From: Ferrimicrobium sp.
GTDB lineage: Bacteria; Actinomycetota; Acidimicrobiia; Acidimicrobiales; Acidimicrobiaceae
Assembly (NCBI RefSeq): GCF_027364955.1
Contig: NZ_DAHXOI010000002.1
Coordinates: forward strand, 1 to 64,000
Length of the DNA: 64,000 nt
Direction: 5' to 3'
How positions within the stretch are numbered: the stretch's first letter is position 1; each line of letters begins with the position of its first letter. Of this stretch, positions 34,477 to 42,747 are shown in pieces. The position numbers and the translations under genes were made by a program. The notes beneath the pieces are model-generated. The model saw only the letters and a list, made by a program, of their open reading frames with translations, had not been told where the DNA came from and ran no database searches.

Positions 34477-35349
34477 TCAGCTCTCGCCTGGCTCCTTCAG
34501 GGTCGTCAAACCTTCAAGATCAACGGCGAGAGAACGCACCTCGTAGCCCAAGCCACTCGCACGCATCGCCCGATCGACGTGCTGATGCACCCGCTCAACT
34601 CCATCGACATCAGTAAACCCGACACAGATCGTGCCAGCACCTGACCAGGAGGCCCCCAAACAACCCGCCTCCAATAGCATGTCGAGTAGCCGCTTTGCCG
34701 CAGGGAAGGCCGCCGTGCGCGCCTCCTGATGCAGACGGTCCTCAAAGAGCTCAGGCACCAGATCTTCGACATGACCGAGCGAAGCAGCCAACACCACTGC
34801 GTGAGAGAGGTTAAAGACCGCATCGCCAAAGGGTACCGTCGGCGGAAGGAGCCGTCGCGCCACCTCCGTCGCCAATCGATCAGGAGGAATAATGACTACC
34901 AACCGCAACAAAGGATCCACGGGGAATCGTCGAATGACAGGACCACCAGGAGCGACCAGCGCCGCAACACCACCGCCGTAATAGGAGGCGGCGACGTTCT
35001 CCGGGTGGCTCTCAAAATCAAGTGCAACCCCAAGAGGATCAGGATGCCCGAGAGCACCGGCAACCCCCAGAGCTACCGCGGCCGACGAGCCAAGGCCCCT
35101 TGCCAAGGGAATCTCCGAGTCGATGACCAACCCGACGTGATCATGGCCAAGAACCTCGATCACCAGCTGATGGATCAGATGGTTCCCGGTCACCACCTCA
35201 GTGGCACCCTCTCCATGCAGCTCGACAACAAACGAGTCCGACGGGTAGGCGGCGGCGGTGAGAAACAGGGGCACCGCGATCGCCAGCGTATCGAACCCAG
35301 GTCCTAAGTTCGCCGAGGAACCTGGGACCCGGACACTCTTGAAACCCAT
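34477..35349 (-). CDS. thrB: Homoserine kinase
   Basis: A GHMP-family kinase phosphorylating homoserine on the threonine branch of the aspartate pathway. The 290 residues show VPGSSANLGPGFDTL at the start, the ATP loop IPLARGLGSSAAVALG near 80-95, SHPENVAASYYGG near 115, and a C-terminal LGASWSGAGTICVGF. The ATG at 35349 is chosen because AGAGGA lies 9 bp upstream. hom and thrC, its usual partners, are not in the window; it sits between dacA and pgsA. Confidence 0.92.
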   Translation of the reverse strand: MGFKSVRVPGSSANLGPGFDTLAIAVPLFLTAAAYPSDSFVVELHGEGATEVVTGNHLIHQLVIEVLGHDHVGLVIDSEIPLARGLGSSAAVALGVAGALGHPDPLGVALDFESHPENVAASYYGGGVAALVAPGGPVIRRFPVDPLLRLVVIIPPDRLATEVARRLLPPTVPFGDAVFNLSHAVVLAASLGHVEDLVPELFEDRLHQEARTAAFPAAKRLLDMLLEAGCLGASWSGAGTICVGFTDVDGVERVHQHVDRAMRASGLGYEVRSLAVDLEGLTTLKEPGES

Positions 35350-35367
35350 CACGTCACATCCTCTGTC

Positions 35368-36633
35368 CTAGAAGTGGGTCAACCTCCACACGATCGACGG
35401 GTGCACGACGGCGTTAGCGACCTTTAACGGAACTATCTTAAGCTGCTCACCAACGGTCAGCGTCGCCGTGCCAACTTTAGCTCCTGCCGGGAGGCCATAG
35501 AGTGACGTATCGATCGTCGGTGTAAAGGACTCGGTCAGTCCGGGCCATCCGATCTCCGTTACCGACTCACTAGCCACCACTGGGTCCGGATTGGACCCGG
35601 GTACATCGAGGTAACCAACCACCTGCCCCTTATGTAAGACCGTCAACTCTCGCGGGATCGTCTGCAGTGATTTTGCCATCACCTCGCCATCGTGGAGTGC
35701 GTTGATCAGCGGTTCCACGCCACCGACATCGAGAATGGTACCAAGACCGTAGAGATCGGACTGTCCCATTTTGATCTGCGTCGCCATCGCGAAGCTACCG
35801 GTCAAAATAGAGCCTGTCTTGGCACCGACGATATTGTCGTGTCCAAGGGCATAGTTGACGTTATAGACCGTGCCCGCAACCGGCAGCGTCGCCTGCGGCA
35901 TCGCTGCGATATTAGCAAGGACTGGGTTTGACATAAACAGCGCCTCGATCTTGAGCTGGTCACGCGGGATCGATAATGTCGATGGGGTCACGCCACTTGG
36001 ATCACCGTAGTGGGTATGGTGGAGACCTAAACTCTGTGCATAGCTGTTCATTTCTGAGACAAAGCGGCTGACCGAGCCAGCATCCCACTTGGCCAAGACC
36101 GTCGCAATATTGTCGGCCGAGGGGATCAGCAGGAGCTCTAGGAGCTGTTCCTCCGAGAGCACCTCCCCCTCCTTGATGGCACCGACCGAGTCATTGGCGT
36201 TCTTGTCGTTGACATAGATCTGGTAGTCCTGGGGGGTCATGGTGAGGCTCGGTCCACTCTCACCAAGCGAGATCGGATGTGCCTTGAGCGTCAACAGCGC
36301 GGTGGTCATCTTGGTCACTGAAGCGATCTCCGTCTCATGCAGATTGCCGTGTTGGCCAAGGAGACCAACGCCAAGAATCTCTGCTGCCGCCTCAGCGTGC
36401 GCTGGCCAAGCAACGCTAGGTGGGGTACCTGGGATCTTCGAAGAGGCCGCTAGCGACGCGGCGTAGTTTGGGTTCGGTACTCCGCGCACCAGCTGGATAA
36501 TCGAACCGAGTCCCAGGATGAGAATCAGTACCAGTACTACAACAAGCAAACGCCTCGCCAGCATCGTGGAATTGCGCCCGGAATAACTCCGTCGACTGCC
36601 CTTTGCCGCCACCCACTGGTCACCGCGCGCCAT
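35368..36633 (-). CDS. dacA: D-alanyl-D-alanine carboxypeptidase (S11 family)
   Basis: A penicillin-binding protein that removes the terminal D-Ala from peptidoglycan stem peptides. The 421 residues have an N-terminal membrane anchor (about 25-48, LLVVVLVLILILGLGSII) and then the catalytic serine and lysine in ASVTKMT near 105, the SxN motif as SADN near 170, and the KTG triad in VGAKTGSI near 270. A C-terminal beta-rich domain follows. GGAGG lies 6 bp before the ATG. The dacA symbol is by family; the genome may have other paralogues. Confidence 0.9.
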   Translation of the reverse strand: MARGDQWVAAKGSRRSYSGRNSTMLARRLLVVVLVLILILGLGSIIQLVRGVPNPNYAASLAASSKIPGTPPSVAWPAHAEAAAEILGVGLLGQHGNLHETEIASVTKMTTALLTLKAHPISLGESGPSLTMTPQDYQIYVNDKNANDSVGAIKEGEVLSEEQLLELLLIPSADNIATVLAKWDAGSVSRFVSEMNSYAQSLGLHHTHYGDPSGVTPSTLSIPRDQLKIEALFMSNPVLANIAAMPQATLPVAGTVYNVNYALGHDNIVGAKTGSILTGSFAMATQIKMGQSDLYGLGTILDVGGVEPLINALHDGEVMAKSLQTIPRELTVLHKGQVVGYLDVPGSNPDPVVASESVTEIGWPGLTESFTPTIDTSLYGLPAGAKVGTATLTVGEQLKIVPLKVANAVVHPSIVWRLTHF

Positions 36634-36802
36634 TCACGTCCTCCATTTTTCACTACCTGTACGCGACTTGTCCGTACCTGTCAAGCCCATCATCATAACC
36701 GGCGAGAGAGACAGTTTGGTGAGAGGAACATGAATCCGCCAAACCCCGTCGTCGACAGAGTATCGCTGACATCGCGCGTACCCAAGATAGGAGTAACGAT
36801 TC

Positions 36803-39061
36803 TCAGATATCGAGCTCTTCAAGTTCCTCTGGAGATACCAGGACCTGCCGTTGCTTTGAACCATCAGCTGGCCCAACGATCCCTCGGTCCTCAAGGAGGT
36901 CCATCAGTCGTCCTGCTCGTGCGAAACCAACTTTGAGCCGCCGCTGCAACATCGACGTGGACCCCGCACCAGTCTCAACGATCAGTCGTGCGGCTGTCGC
37001 AAAAAGGGGATCTACCTCAGTAGCTAAATCACTCTTAGGCTTGGCAGCATCCTCTACTTTGTCGAGTTCCTCGAGGTAGGAGGGAGTACCCTGACGGCGC
37101 CAATAGCCAACCACCGCAGCCACCTCATGTTCGGAGACCCACGGCGCCTGCAACCGTCGAGGTTGGGAACTCGTAGCCGTGACCATCAAGAGATCACCTT
37201 TCCCCACAAGCTTCTCGGCCCCGAGCTGATCCAAAATCACCCTTGAGTCGGTCTGTGAGGCGACCGCAAAGGCGATTCTTGAAGGTACATTGGTCTTGAT
37301 CACCCCAGTGATCACATCGACCGAGGGCCTCTGGGTCGCGATCACAAGATGGACCCCAACCGCACGTGCCTTCTGAGCGATCCGACAGATTGAGTCCTCA
37401 ACATCGCGTGGTGCCGCCATCATGAGATCGTTCAACTCATCAATGACCACCAAGATATAGGGCAGCTCTTCAGGTGGTCCCTCATCTGGATCTTCCCTGC
37501 CTGCCGAGAGCGCAATCAGTTCGCGGTAACCGACAATGTCGCGTACTCCCCAATGGGCAAGGATATCGTAACGACGCTCCATCTCTACCACCGCCCAGTT
37601 CAGCGCGTGCGCTGCCTTTTTGGGATCGACTACGACGCTCGTGAGTAGGTGGGGCAATGCATTGTACTGCGAGAGCTCAACCCGCTTGGGATCCACAAGG
37701 ATGAGACGTAACTCTCTTGGTGTGTTGCGTACCAACAGGCTGGTCAGAAGCGAGTTGATCAACGATGACTTCCCCGAGCCCGTCGAACCAGCCACCAGGA
37801 CATGGGGCATCGCCGCGATATCAAAAACAGCCGCCGTACCGGAGATGTCTCGACCGAGTGGCACCTCAAGCACCTTGTTAGCTCGCTCCATCTGTGGGCT
37901 CGCCAGCACGTCTCCTAGGGTCACGACCTCACGAACCCGATTCGGAACCTCGACCCCAATCGCACTCTTCCCAGGAATCGGCGCAAGGATTCGCACATCG
38001 GTCGCGGCCATCGCGTACGCGATATCGCGCTGGAGCGCGAGCACGCGTGCAACCTTGACCCCCTCAGCCAACTCCAGTTCGTAGCGTGTTACGGTCGGGC
38101 CAACGGTCATGTTGACGACCTTGACGGTCACCCCATGTGAGCCCAATGCACTCTCGAGCACCCGGCCTCTGCGCTCAAGGTCCGCTCGGTCGATCTTGGC
38201 GCGGCTCCCCCGCTTCAATAGCGATTGTGGTGGTAGTCGCCACGGGCCATCCTCCCGCGCGGGCGGCATCAGTGTCTCCACGAGCGCCGGCTCCTCGATC
38301 GGTATCGGCTCCTCAAGGGGTATTGGCGTCCCACCAACTGCCTCAGTGCCATCGGGCGTAGCCGCTGCAACCTCCTTGGAGGTGGTCTCCTCAGAGGACG
38401 ACACACGCCGTCCTTTGCGGGTCCGCCGCGGGCTGGACTCCTCTTTGGCCTGTGACTCCCGTGCCTCGGACGGTGATGGCGCAGGTGATCGTGCCAGTTG
38501 CGCAACGAGCCAGTTCATCGATTCCCGGGGCCTGAGTCCAACCAGTCCAAGCAGGCAAACCACCCCAATCAGCATGAGCAAGATCGTTCCCCCGATCGAT
38601 CCCGCTACGGTGGTTGCTCCAAAACCGATAAGGTCGCCGACGACACCACCATCGCGTGTTCCAGGAAGTACAAGATGGGCTGTGGTCCCCAACTCAATCG
38701 CCGCATCGATCGCGGCGATCGCCATCACAAACACGCCCGCGATGATGAACGCATGACGCGGCAAGCGTGGGTACCTTATCAAAACCGCAAAACCAATGAC
38801 GGCAGCGACCAGGTAGAGCACCCATGCTGGATCTCCCAAGAGGTCATGGCTCAGCCCTAACAGTACCCTCCCCAGACCTCCAAATAGCCCCGAGTACGCC
38901 ACGAGTCCGAGCAGCAACGCCCCGACCATCCAGACAAGACCGGTCGCCTCGCGTGACCAGTGCACCGGTGTCGGCGCCGTCGCCGGTCGGGTGCCTGACT
39001 TGCGCTTGGTGGGAGTGGGCTTCCTTGGGGCACCTTGCTTTCCGCGAGAAGATGTCGCCAC
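36803..39061 (-). CDS. ftsK: DNA translocase FtsK/SpoIIIE
   Basis: A membrane-anchored ATPase that pumps chromosomal DNA across the division septum and activates XerCD at dif. The 752 residues have four or more membrane segments in the first 190, a Pro/Glu/Arg-rich linker (about 195-280, with a PIPLEE PIPIEE duplication), the motor with Walker A GSTGSGKSSLIN near 425 and Walker B YILVVIDELNDL, and the C-terminal gamma winged-helix that reads KOPS sites. The GTG start directly follows the rnj stop (TAAGTG), so the genes are coupled. Confidence 0.96.
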   Translation of the reverse strand: MATSSRGKQGAPRKPTPTKRKSGTRPATAPTPVHWSREATGLVWMVGALLLGLVAYSGLFGGLGRVLLGLSHDLLGDPAWVLYLVAAVIGFAVLIRYPRLPRHAFIIAGVFVMAIAAIDAAIELGTTAHLVLPGTRDGGVVGDLIGFGATTVAGSIGGTILLMLIGVVCLLGLVGLRPRESMNWLVAQLARSPAPSPSEARESQAKEESSPRRTRKGRRVSSSEETTSKEVAAATPDGTEAVGGTPIPLEEPIPIEEPALVETLMPPAREDGPWRLPPQSLLKRGSRAKIDRADLERRGRVLESALGSHGVTVKVVNMTVGPTVTRYELELAEGVKVARVLALQRDIAYAMAATDVRILAPIPGKSAIGVEVPNRVREVVTLGDVLASPQMERANKVLEVPLGRDISGTAAVFDIAAMPHVLVAGSTGSGKSSLINSLLTSLLVRNTPRELRLILVDPKRVELSQYNALPHLLTSVVVDPKKAAHALNWAVVEMERRYDILAHWGVRDIVGYRELIALSAGREDPDEGPPEELPYILVVIDELNDLMMAAPRDVEDSICRIAQKARAVGVHLVIATQRPSVDVITGVIKTNVPSRIAFAVASQTDSRVILDQLGAEKLVGKGDLLMVTATSSQPRRLQAPWVSEHEVAAVVGYWRRQGTPSYLEELDKVEDAAKPKSDLATEVDPLFATAARLIVETGAGSTSMLQRRLKVGFARAGRLMDLLEDRGIVGPADGSKQRQVLVSPEELEELDI

Positions 39062-40729
39062 TTACACCTCGATCACGAGTGGAACGATCAGCGGTCGCCG
39101 TTTGGTCTGTTCCCGAATGTACTTACCGACCCTGCGCTTGAGCTGGTCCTTCAAATGGCTCACACCCTGGTCTGGATTCAAACTCATCACAGTGGCCGAG
39201 ACCACGTCACGGATCGCGAGCAAAAGCCCCTCTTCACGTTCATCATGGACCCATCCGAACGAGAAAATCTCCGGCTCCCCAACGAGTTGGCGTCCTTTGG
39301 CCATCGTGAGTGCGGCCACGACAATACCATCCGCGGAAAGGCTGCGACGATCCCTTAACACACTGGCGTTGATATCACCGACCTTGCCGTCGACATAGAG
39401 ATAATCACCGGACCGTGACACTCCAGCGGCCATCCCTGAGGAGGTGAGCAGCACCTCATCACCGTCGTTGCAGATGCGTGCCGCTCCGCTGACCACACCA
39501 GTTTCGATGGCCAACTGCTGATGAGCAGCCAAATGACGATACTCGCCATGCACGGGTATAAAGAATTGCGGCCGCACCAAGGTGATGAGGAGTGAGAGTT
39601 CGTCCCGACGCGCGTGCCCAGAGGAGTGGACCCGCCGGACCGAGGGGTAGATCGCACGGACGCCAAGCCGTGCGAGTTGATTGATGACCCGGTAGACCGC
39701 AGATTCGTTCCCAGGTATCGTATCCGACGAGAAGATCACCGTGTCGCGATCGCCCATCGTGAACCAAGGGTCCTTGGCGAACGCCAACCGATGGAGCGCG
39801 GACGAGTGCTCGCCCTGGGAACCAGTGGCGATGATGCAGACTGACGCTGGATCGAGCTCATCGATCTCCTCGACATCGATGAGTCCACTCAGCGCACCAT
39901 CTGGAAAGAGGCCAAGCTGCTGGCCCAGCTTCGTATTGCGTTGCAGCGAACGTCCGACGAGGCAAATGCGCCGACCAGAGGCTTGGCATGCAGCAATAAT
40001 TTGTTGAATACGATGCAGATGTGACGCAAAACACACCACCGTCAACCTTCTATCGCGATTCTCAGCAAAGACCTCGGTGAGGACTCCCCCAACGGAACTC
40101 TCTGAATTCGACGAGCCCGGTTCGTCCGCATTCGTCGAATCTGAGAGCAACAGCCGCACTCCGTTGGCACCCAGGGTGGCCATGCGATCGAGCCCAAAGG
40201 CTCGAGCATCAACCGGGGTGCGATCGATCTTGAAGTCACCAGTGTGCAGAATCAAACCCTGAGCCGTCGAGACCGCGACCGCAGTCGCGCCTGGAATGGA
40301 GTGGGTAACGGGAATAAACTCCACCTGGAACGGGCCAACATTGACCGATTCATAATCGGCAATCTCCCGATAGCGGATACCCGAAACTCCCGATTGTTCA
40401 AGCCGTGAACGGGCAAACGCCATCGTCACCGCCGAACCATAGATCGGCATCGGAACCTCTCGTAGCAGGTGCGGCAGCGCACCGATGTGATCCTCATGCC
40501 CATGGGTGACCAGCACCCCGTGAAGATCAAGATCTGCCTCAACAAGATACCGATAATCGGGCAGCACGACGTCCACACCAGGCATGTCTGCCTTTGGGAA
40601 CATCACCCCACAGTCGATCACCACCGCATCGCGGCCCTGGGAGATGACCAGCGAGTTGCGTCCAATCTCACCTAACCCACCAAGAAATCGAACTGAAACG
40701 GTCTCCTCGGCGCCAACAACATTACTCAT
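39062..40729 (-). CDS. rnj: Ribonuclease J
   Basis: A metallo-beta-lactamase/beta-CASP nuclease with 5'-3' exo- and endonuclease activity in RNA turnover. From ATG 40729 it has 555 residues: FLGGLGEIGRNSLV, the zinc motif VTHGHEDHIGALPHLL near 72, LHTGDFKID, the beta-CASP region, and HSSGHARRDE plus IPVHGEYRHL near 370. The start is chosen over the longer frame because GGAG lies 7 bp upstream. It overlaps dapA by 8 bp and abuts ftsK; dapB-dapA-rnj-ftsK is a conserved actinobacterial cluster. Confidence 0.95.
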   Translation of the reverse strand: MSNVVGAEETVSVRFLGGLGEIGRNSLVISQGRDAVVIDCGVMFPKADMPGVDVVLPDYRYLVEADLDLHGVLVTHGHEDHIGALPHLLREVPMPIYGSAVTMAFARSRLEQSGVSGIRYREIADYESVNVGPFQVEFIPVTHSIPGATAVAVSTAQGLILHTGDFKIDRTPVDARAFGLDRMATLGANGVRLLLSDSTNADEPGSSNSESSVGGVLTEVFAENRDRRLTVVCFASHLHRIQQIIAACQASGRRICLVGRSLQRNTKLGQQLGLFPDGALSGLIDVEEIDELDPASVCIIATGSQGEHSSALHRLAFAKDPWFTMGDRDTVIFSSDTIPGNESAVYRVINQLARLGVRAIYPSVRRVHSSGHARRDELSLLITLVRPQFFIPVHGEYRHLAAHQQLAIETGVVSGAARICNDGDEVLLTSSGMAAGVSRSGDYLYVDGKVGDINASVLRDRRSLSADGIVVAALTMAKGRQLVGEPEIFSFGWVHDEREEGLLLAIRDVVSATVMSLNPDQGVSHLKDQLKRRVGKYIREQTKRRPLIVPLVIEV

Positions 40730-41633
40730 GGATGAGCTCCACTCCTTCATTCGCTAGGGCCATACGTAGTTGGGCGTAGAGCTTGACCGCCTCGTTGCGC
40801 AATTCCTCAGGGGGATCAATCAATGGTGATCGAGTAAACCCTTGACACACCCCGAGCTCTGCCATCATCGCTTTGGTTGGGATCGGGTTCGGATACAACT
40901 CACTACTCTCAAAGTCATAACTCGGAATCAACACCCGGTTCAGTCTCGCCGCCCGCTCAAGATCTCCACGCAAAGTGGCATCGATCAGGGCCTGGAGACC
41001 CACTCCGGCCCAGTGGGAAGCTACGGAGACGATACCAACCGCTCCAAGACTCAAGAAGGGCAACAGCAAGGCATCATCACCACAGTACACCTGGGCACGA
41101 CCCTCCAGGGCCGCGACAAGCTTCGCAAGGCGGGCCACATCTCCTGAGGCATCTTTGATCGCGACGATATTGGCGTGGCGTTCCATCAGTGCGAGGAACG
41201 TGGGCAACTCGATGCGACGTCCGGTGCGCGCAGGGATGTCATAGAGCATCACCGGCAGCTCCGTCGCCGCCGCAATCGCCGAGAAATGGCGGATCAGTCC
41301 AGCTTGTGGTGGACGATTATAATAAGGTGTCACTGCGAGGATCCCGTCAGCTCCCACCTCCTCAGCATCGTCAATCAGACGGAGCGAGTGAGCAGTATCA
41401 TTGGTAGTTGCACCGGCCAACACCGGGCAATCCACAGCCTCGCGGACCAGCAACCATAACAATCGCCGCTCAGCGTCGGAGAGCGTACCCGATTCTCCCG
41501 TGGAACCGGTGATCACCAGCGCATCGGAACCATTGCCAACCAGCCAACGCGCAAGAGCAACGACCCCGTCCTCATCGATACGTCCATCAGCCATAAAAGG
41601 CGTGCCCATTGCGGTGACAACTGCTCCAAACAT
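40722..41633 (-). CDS. dapA: 4-hydroxy-tetrahydrodipicolinate synthase
   Basis: An aldolase condensing aspartate semialdehyde with pyruvate, the first committed step to lysine and DAP. From ATG 41633 it has 303 residues: GSTGESGTLSDAE near 45, YNRPPQ with the catalytic Tyr in TPYYNRP near 120, and the Schiff-base lysine in VAIKDASGD near 160. GGGAGG lies 8-9 bp before this ATG; the ATG at 41642 abuts the box, making it less likely. It overlaps rnj and lies downstream of dapB on the same strand. Confidence 0.94.
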   Translation of the reverse strand: MFGAVVTAMGTPFMADGRIDEDGVVALARWLVGNGSDALVITGSTGESGTLSDAERRLLWLLVREAVDCPVLAGATTNDTAHSLRLIDDAEEVGADGILAVTPYYNRPPQAGLIRHFSAIAAATELPVMLYDIPARTGRRIELPTFLALMERHANIVAIKDASGDVARLAKLVAALEGRAQVYCGDDALLLPFLSLGAVGIVSVASHWAGVGLQALIDATLRGDLERAARLNRVLIPSYDFESSELYPNPIPTKAMMAELGVCQGFTRSPLIDPPEELRNEAVKLYAQLRMALANEGVELIHE

Positions 41634-41702
41634 CGGTGTCATCCTCCCCTCATCTGCTCTGCCAACCACGGGCAACCTGCCTTCATCACGACTCTCGTCG
41701 TC

Positions 41703-42506
41703 TCAATCTCCTCCGAGCAAACCATCGATCCCGATCACGAGCCCATCAAGACCCCTTACCCGATCCACCGCCAAGAGCACACCGGGGACAAAGGATGCAC
41801 GATCATGTGAATCATGCCGAATCGTCAATGTCTGGCCCGCCGCACCAAAAACCACCTCGTGATGGGCAACCGCTCCGCGAAGCCGGAGCGAATGAATCCG
41901 TATCTCGTCATCGACGACACCACCACGTACCCCTTCAACCTTTAGGTTACTCGTTCGATCACCGAGAAAACCACCCTCACCCGCTCCCTGACGGGCTTCG
42001 GCGATCCACTTCGCCGTCTCAAGGGAGGTTCCCGATGGGGCATCCACCTTCTGGTCGTGGTGCGTCTCAACGATCTCCACACTCTCAAAGTATGGGGCAC
42101 ACAGCGCCGCACAACGCATCAGCAAGATAGCGCCGATCGAGAAGTTTGAGGCGATCACACACCCCACTCCGGCAAAAGCCTGTGCAAGGTGGTCGAGCTC
42201 CTCTTGGGTATATCCAGTCGTGCCAACCACCGCTGGGACTCCAGCTTCGGCCAACTTGAGCAGATTGCGGTAGGATCCGCGGGCTTCAGTGAAGTCGATG
42301 ACCACCTCCGGCCTTTCGGCGATCAACGCCTCAACATCACGACGCGCTATTAGGCCAGCCGCCTGGCGTCCAAGCATCTGTCCAAGATCGATACCCGCGA
42401 GTTTGGGGTCCACTGCAGCAACCAACTCATACTCCGGGTCTTCGAGAATCACTCGACACACGCTTGAGCCGACCTTGCCACCTGCACCCAACACACCAAT
42501 TCGCAT
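41703..42506 (-). CDS. dapB: 4-hydroxy-tetrahydrodipicolinate reductase
   Basis: It reduces the DapA product to tetrahydrodipicolinate with NAD(P)H. From ATG 42506 the 267 residues begin MRIGVLGAGGKVGSSV (nucleotide-binding fold), with DFTEARGSY, VGTTGYTQEEL, ASNFSIGAILL, and the catalytic ETHHDQKVDAPSGT near 150. The longer frame to 42602 adds residues with no family match. It is the first gene of the dapB-dapA-rnj-ftsK run and starts downstream of the pnp terminator. Confidence 0.95.
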   Translation of the reverse strand: MRIGVLGAGGKVGSSVCRVILEDPEYELVAAVDPKLAGIDLGQMLGRQAAGLIARRDVEALIAERPEVVIDFTEARGSYRNLLKLAEAGVPAVVGTTGYTQEELDHLAQAFAGVGCVIASNFSIGAILLMRCAALCAPYFESVEIVETHHDQKVDAPSGTSLETAKWIAEARQGAGEGGFLGDRTSNLKVEGVRGGVVDDEIRIHSLRLRGAVAHHEVVFGAAGQTLTIRHDSHDRASFVPGVLLAVDRVRGLDGLVIGIDGLLGGD

Positions 42507-42674
42507 GTGAGCTATGCTAGTGGGCGGTATGCCCTTGGCCACGATTCGTTGGTTTCGTTCACTCCCGGCCACATTGCGATCGCAGCACAATGGCCACGAC
42601 ACATCACTTCACCCGCACGCCGAGCATCGGATTACCGACGCCGAAGAGCTCAACGAGCACCAGTCCCACCACAC

Positions 42675-42715
42675 AAAAAACGAGAGCCAACCAAGCACGG
42701 TGCTTGGTTGGCTCT
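42675..42715 (-). terminator. Rho-independent terminator after pnp
   Basis: AGAGCCAACCAAGC (42683-42696) pairs perfectly over 14 bp with GCTTGGTTGGCTCT (42702-42715), loop ACGGT. On the minus strand it is followed by C, G and six T (42680-42675). It lies about 30 bp after the pnp stop. Confidence 0.93.
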
Positions 42716-42747
42716 ACCGCGACTACCCAAGAGGGACGAGCGGGGTA

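Noticed and set aside
38109-38756. A 215-codon plus-strand frame opposite ftsK
   Set aside because: Ser/Arg/Pro-rich antisense shadow over the FtsK membrane and linker region; no start signal.
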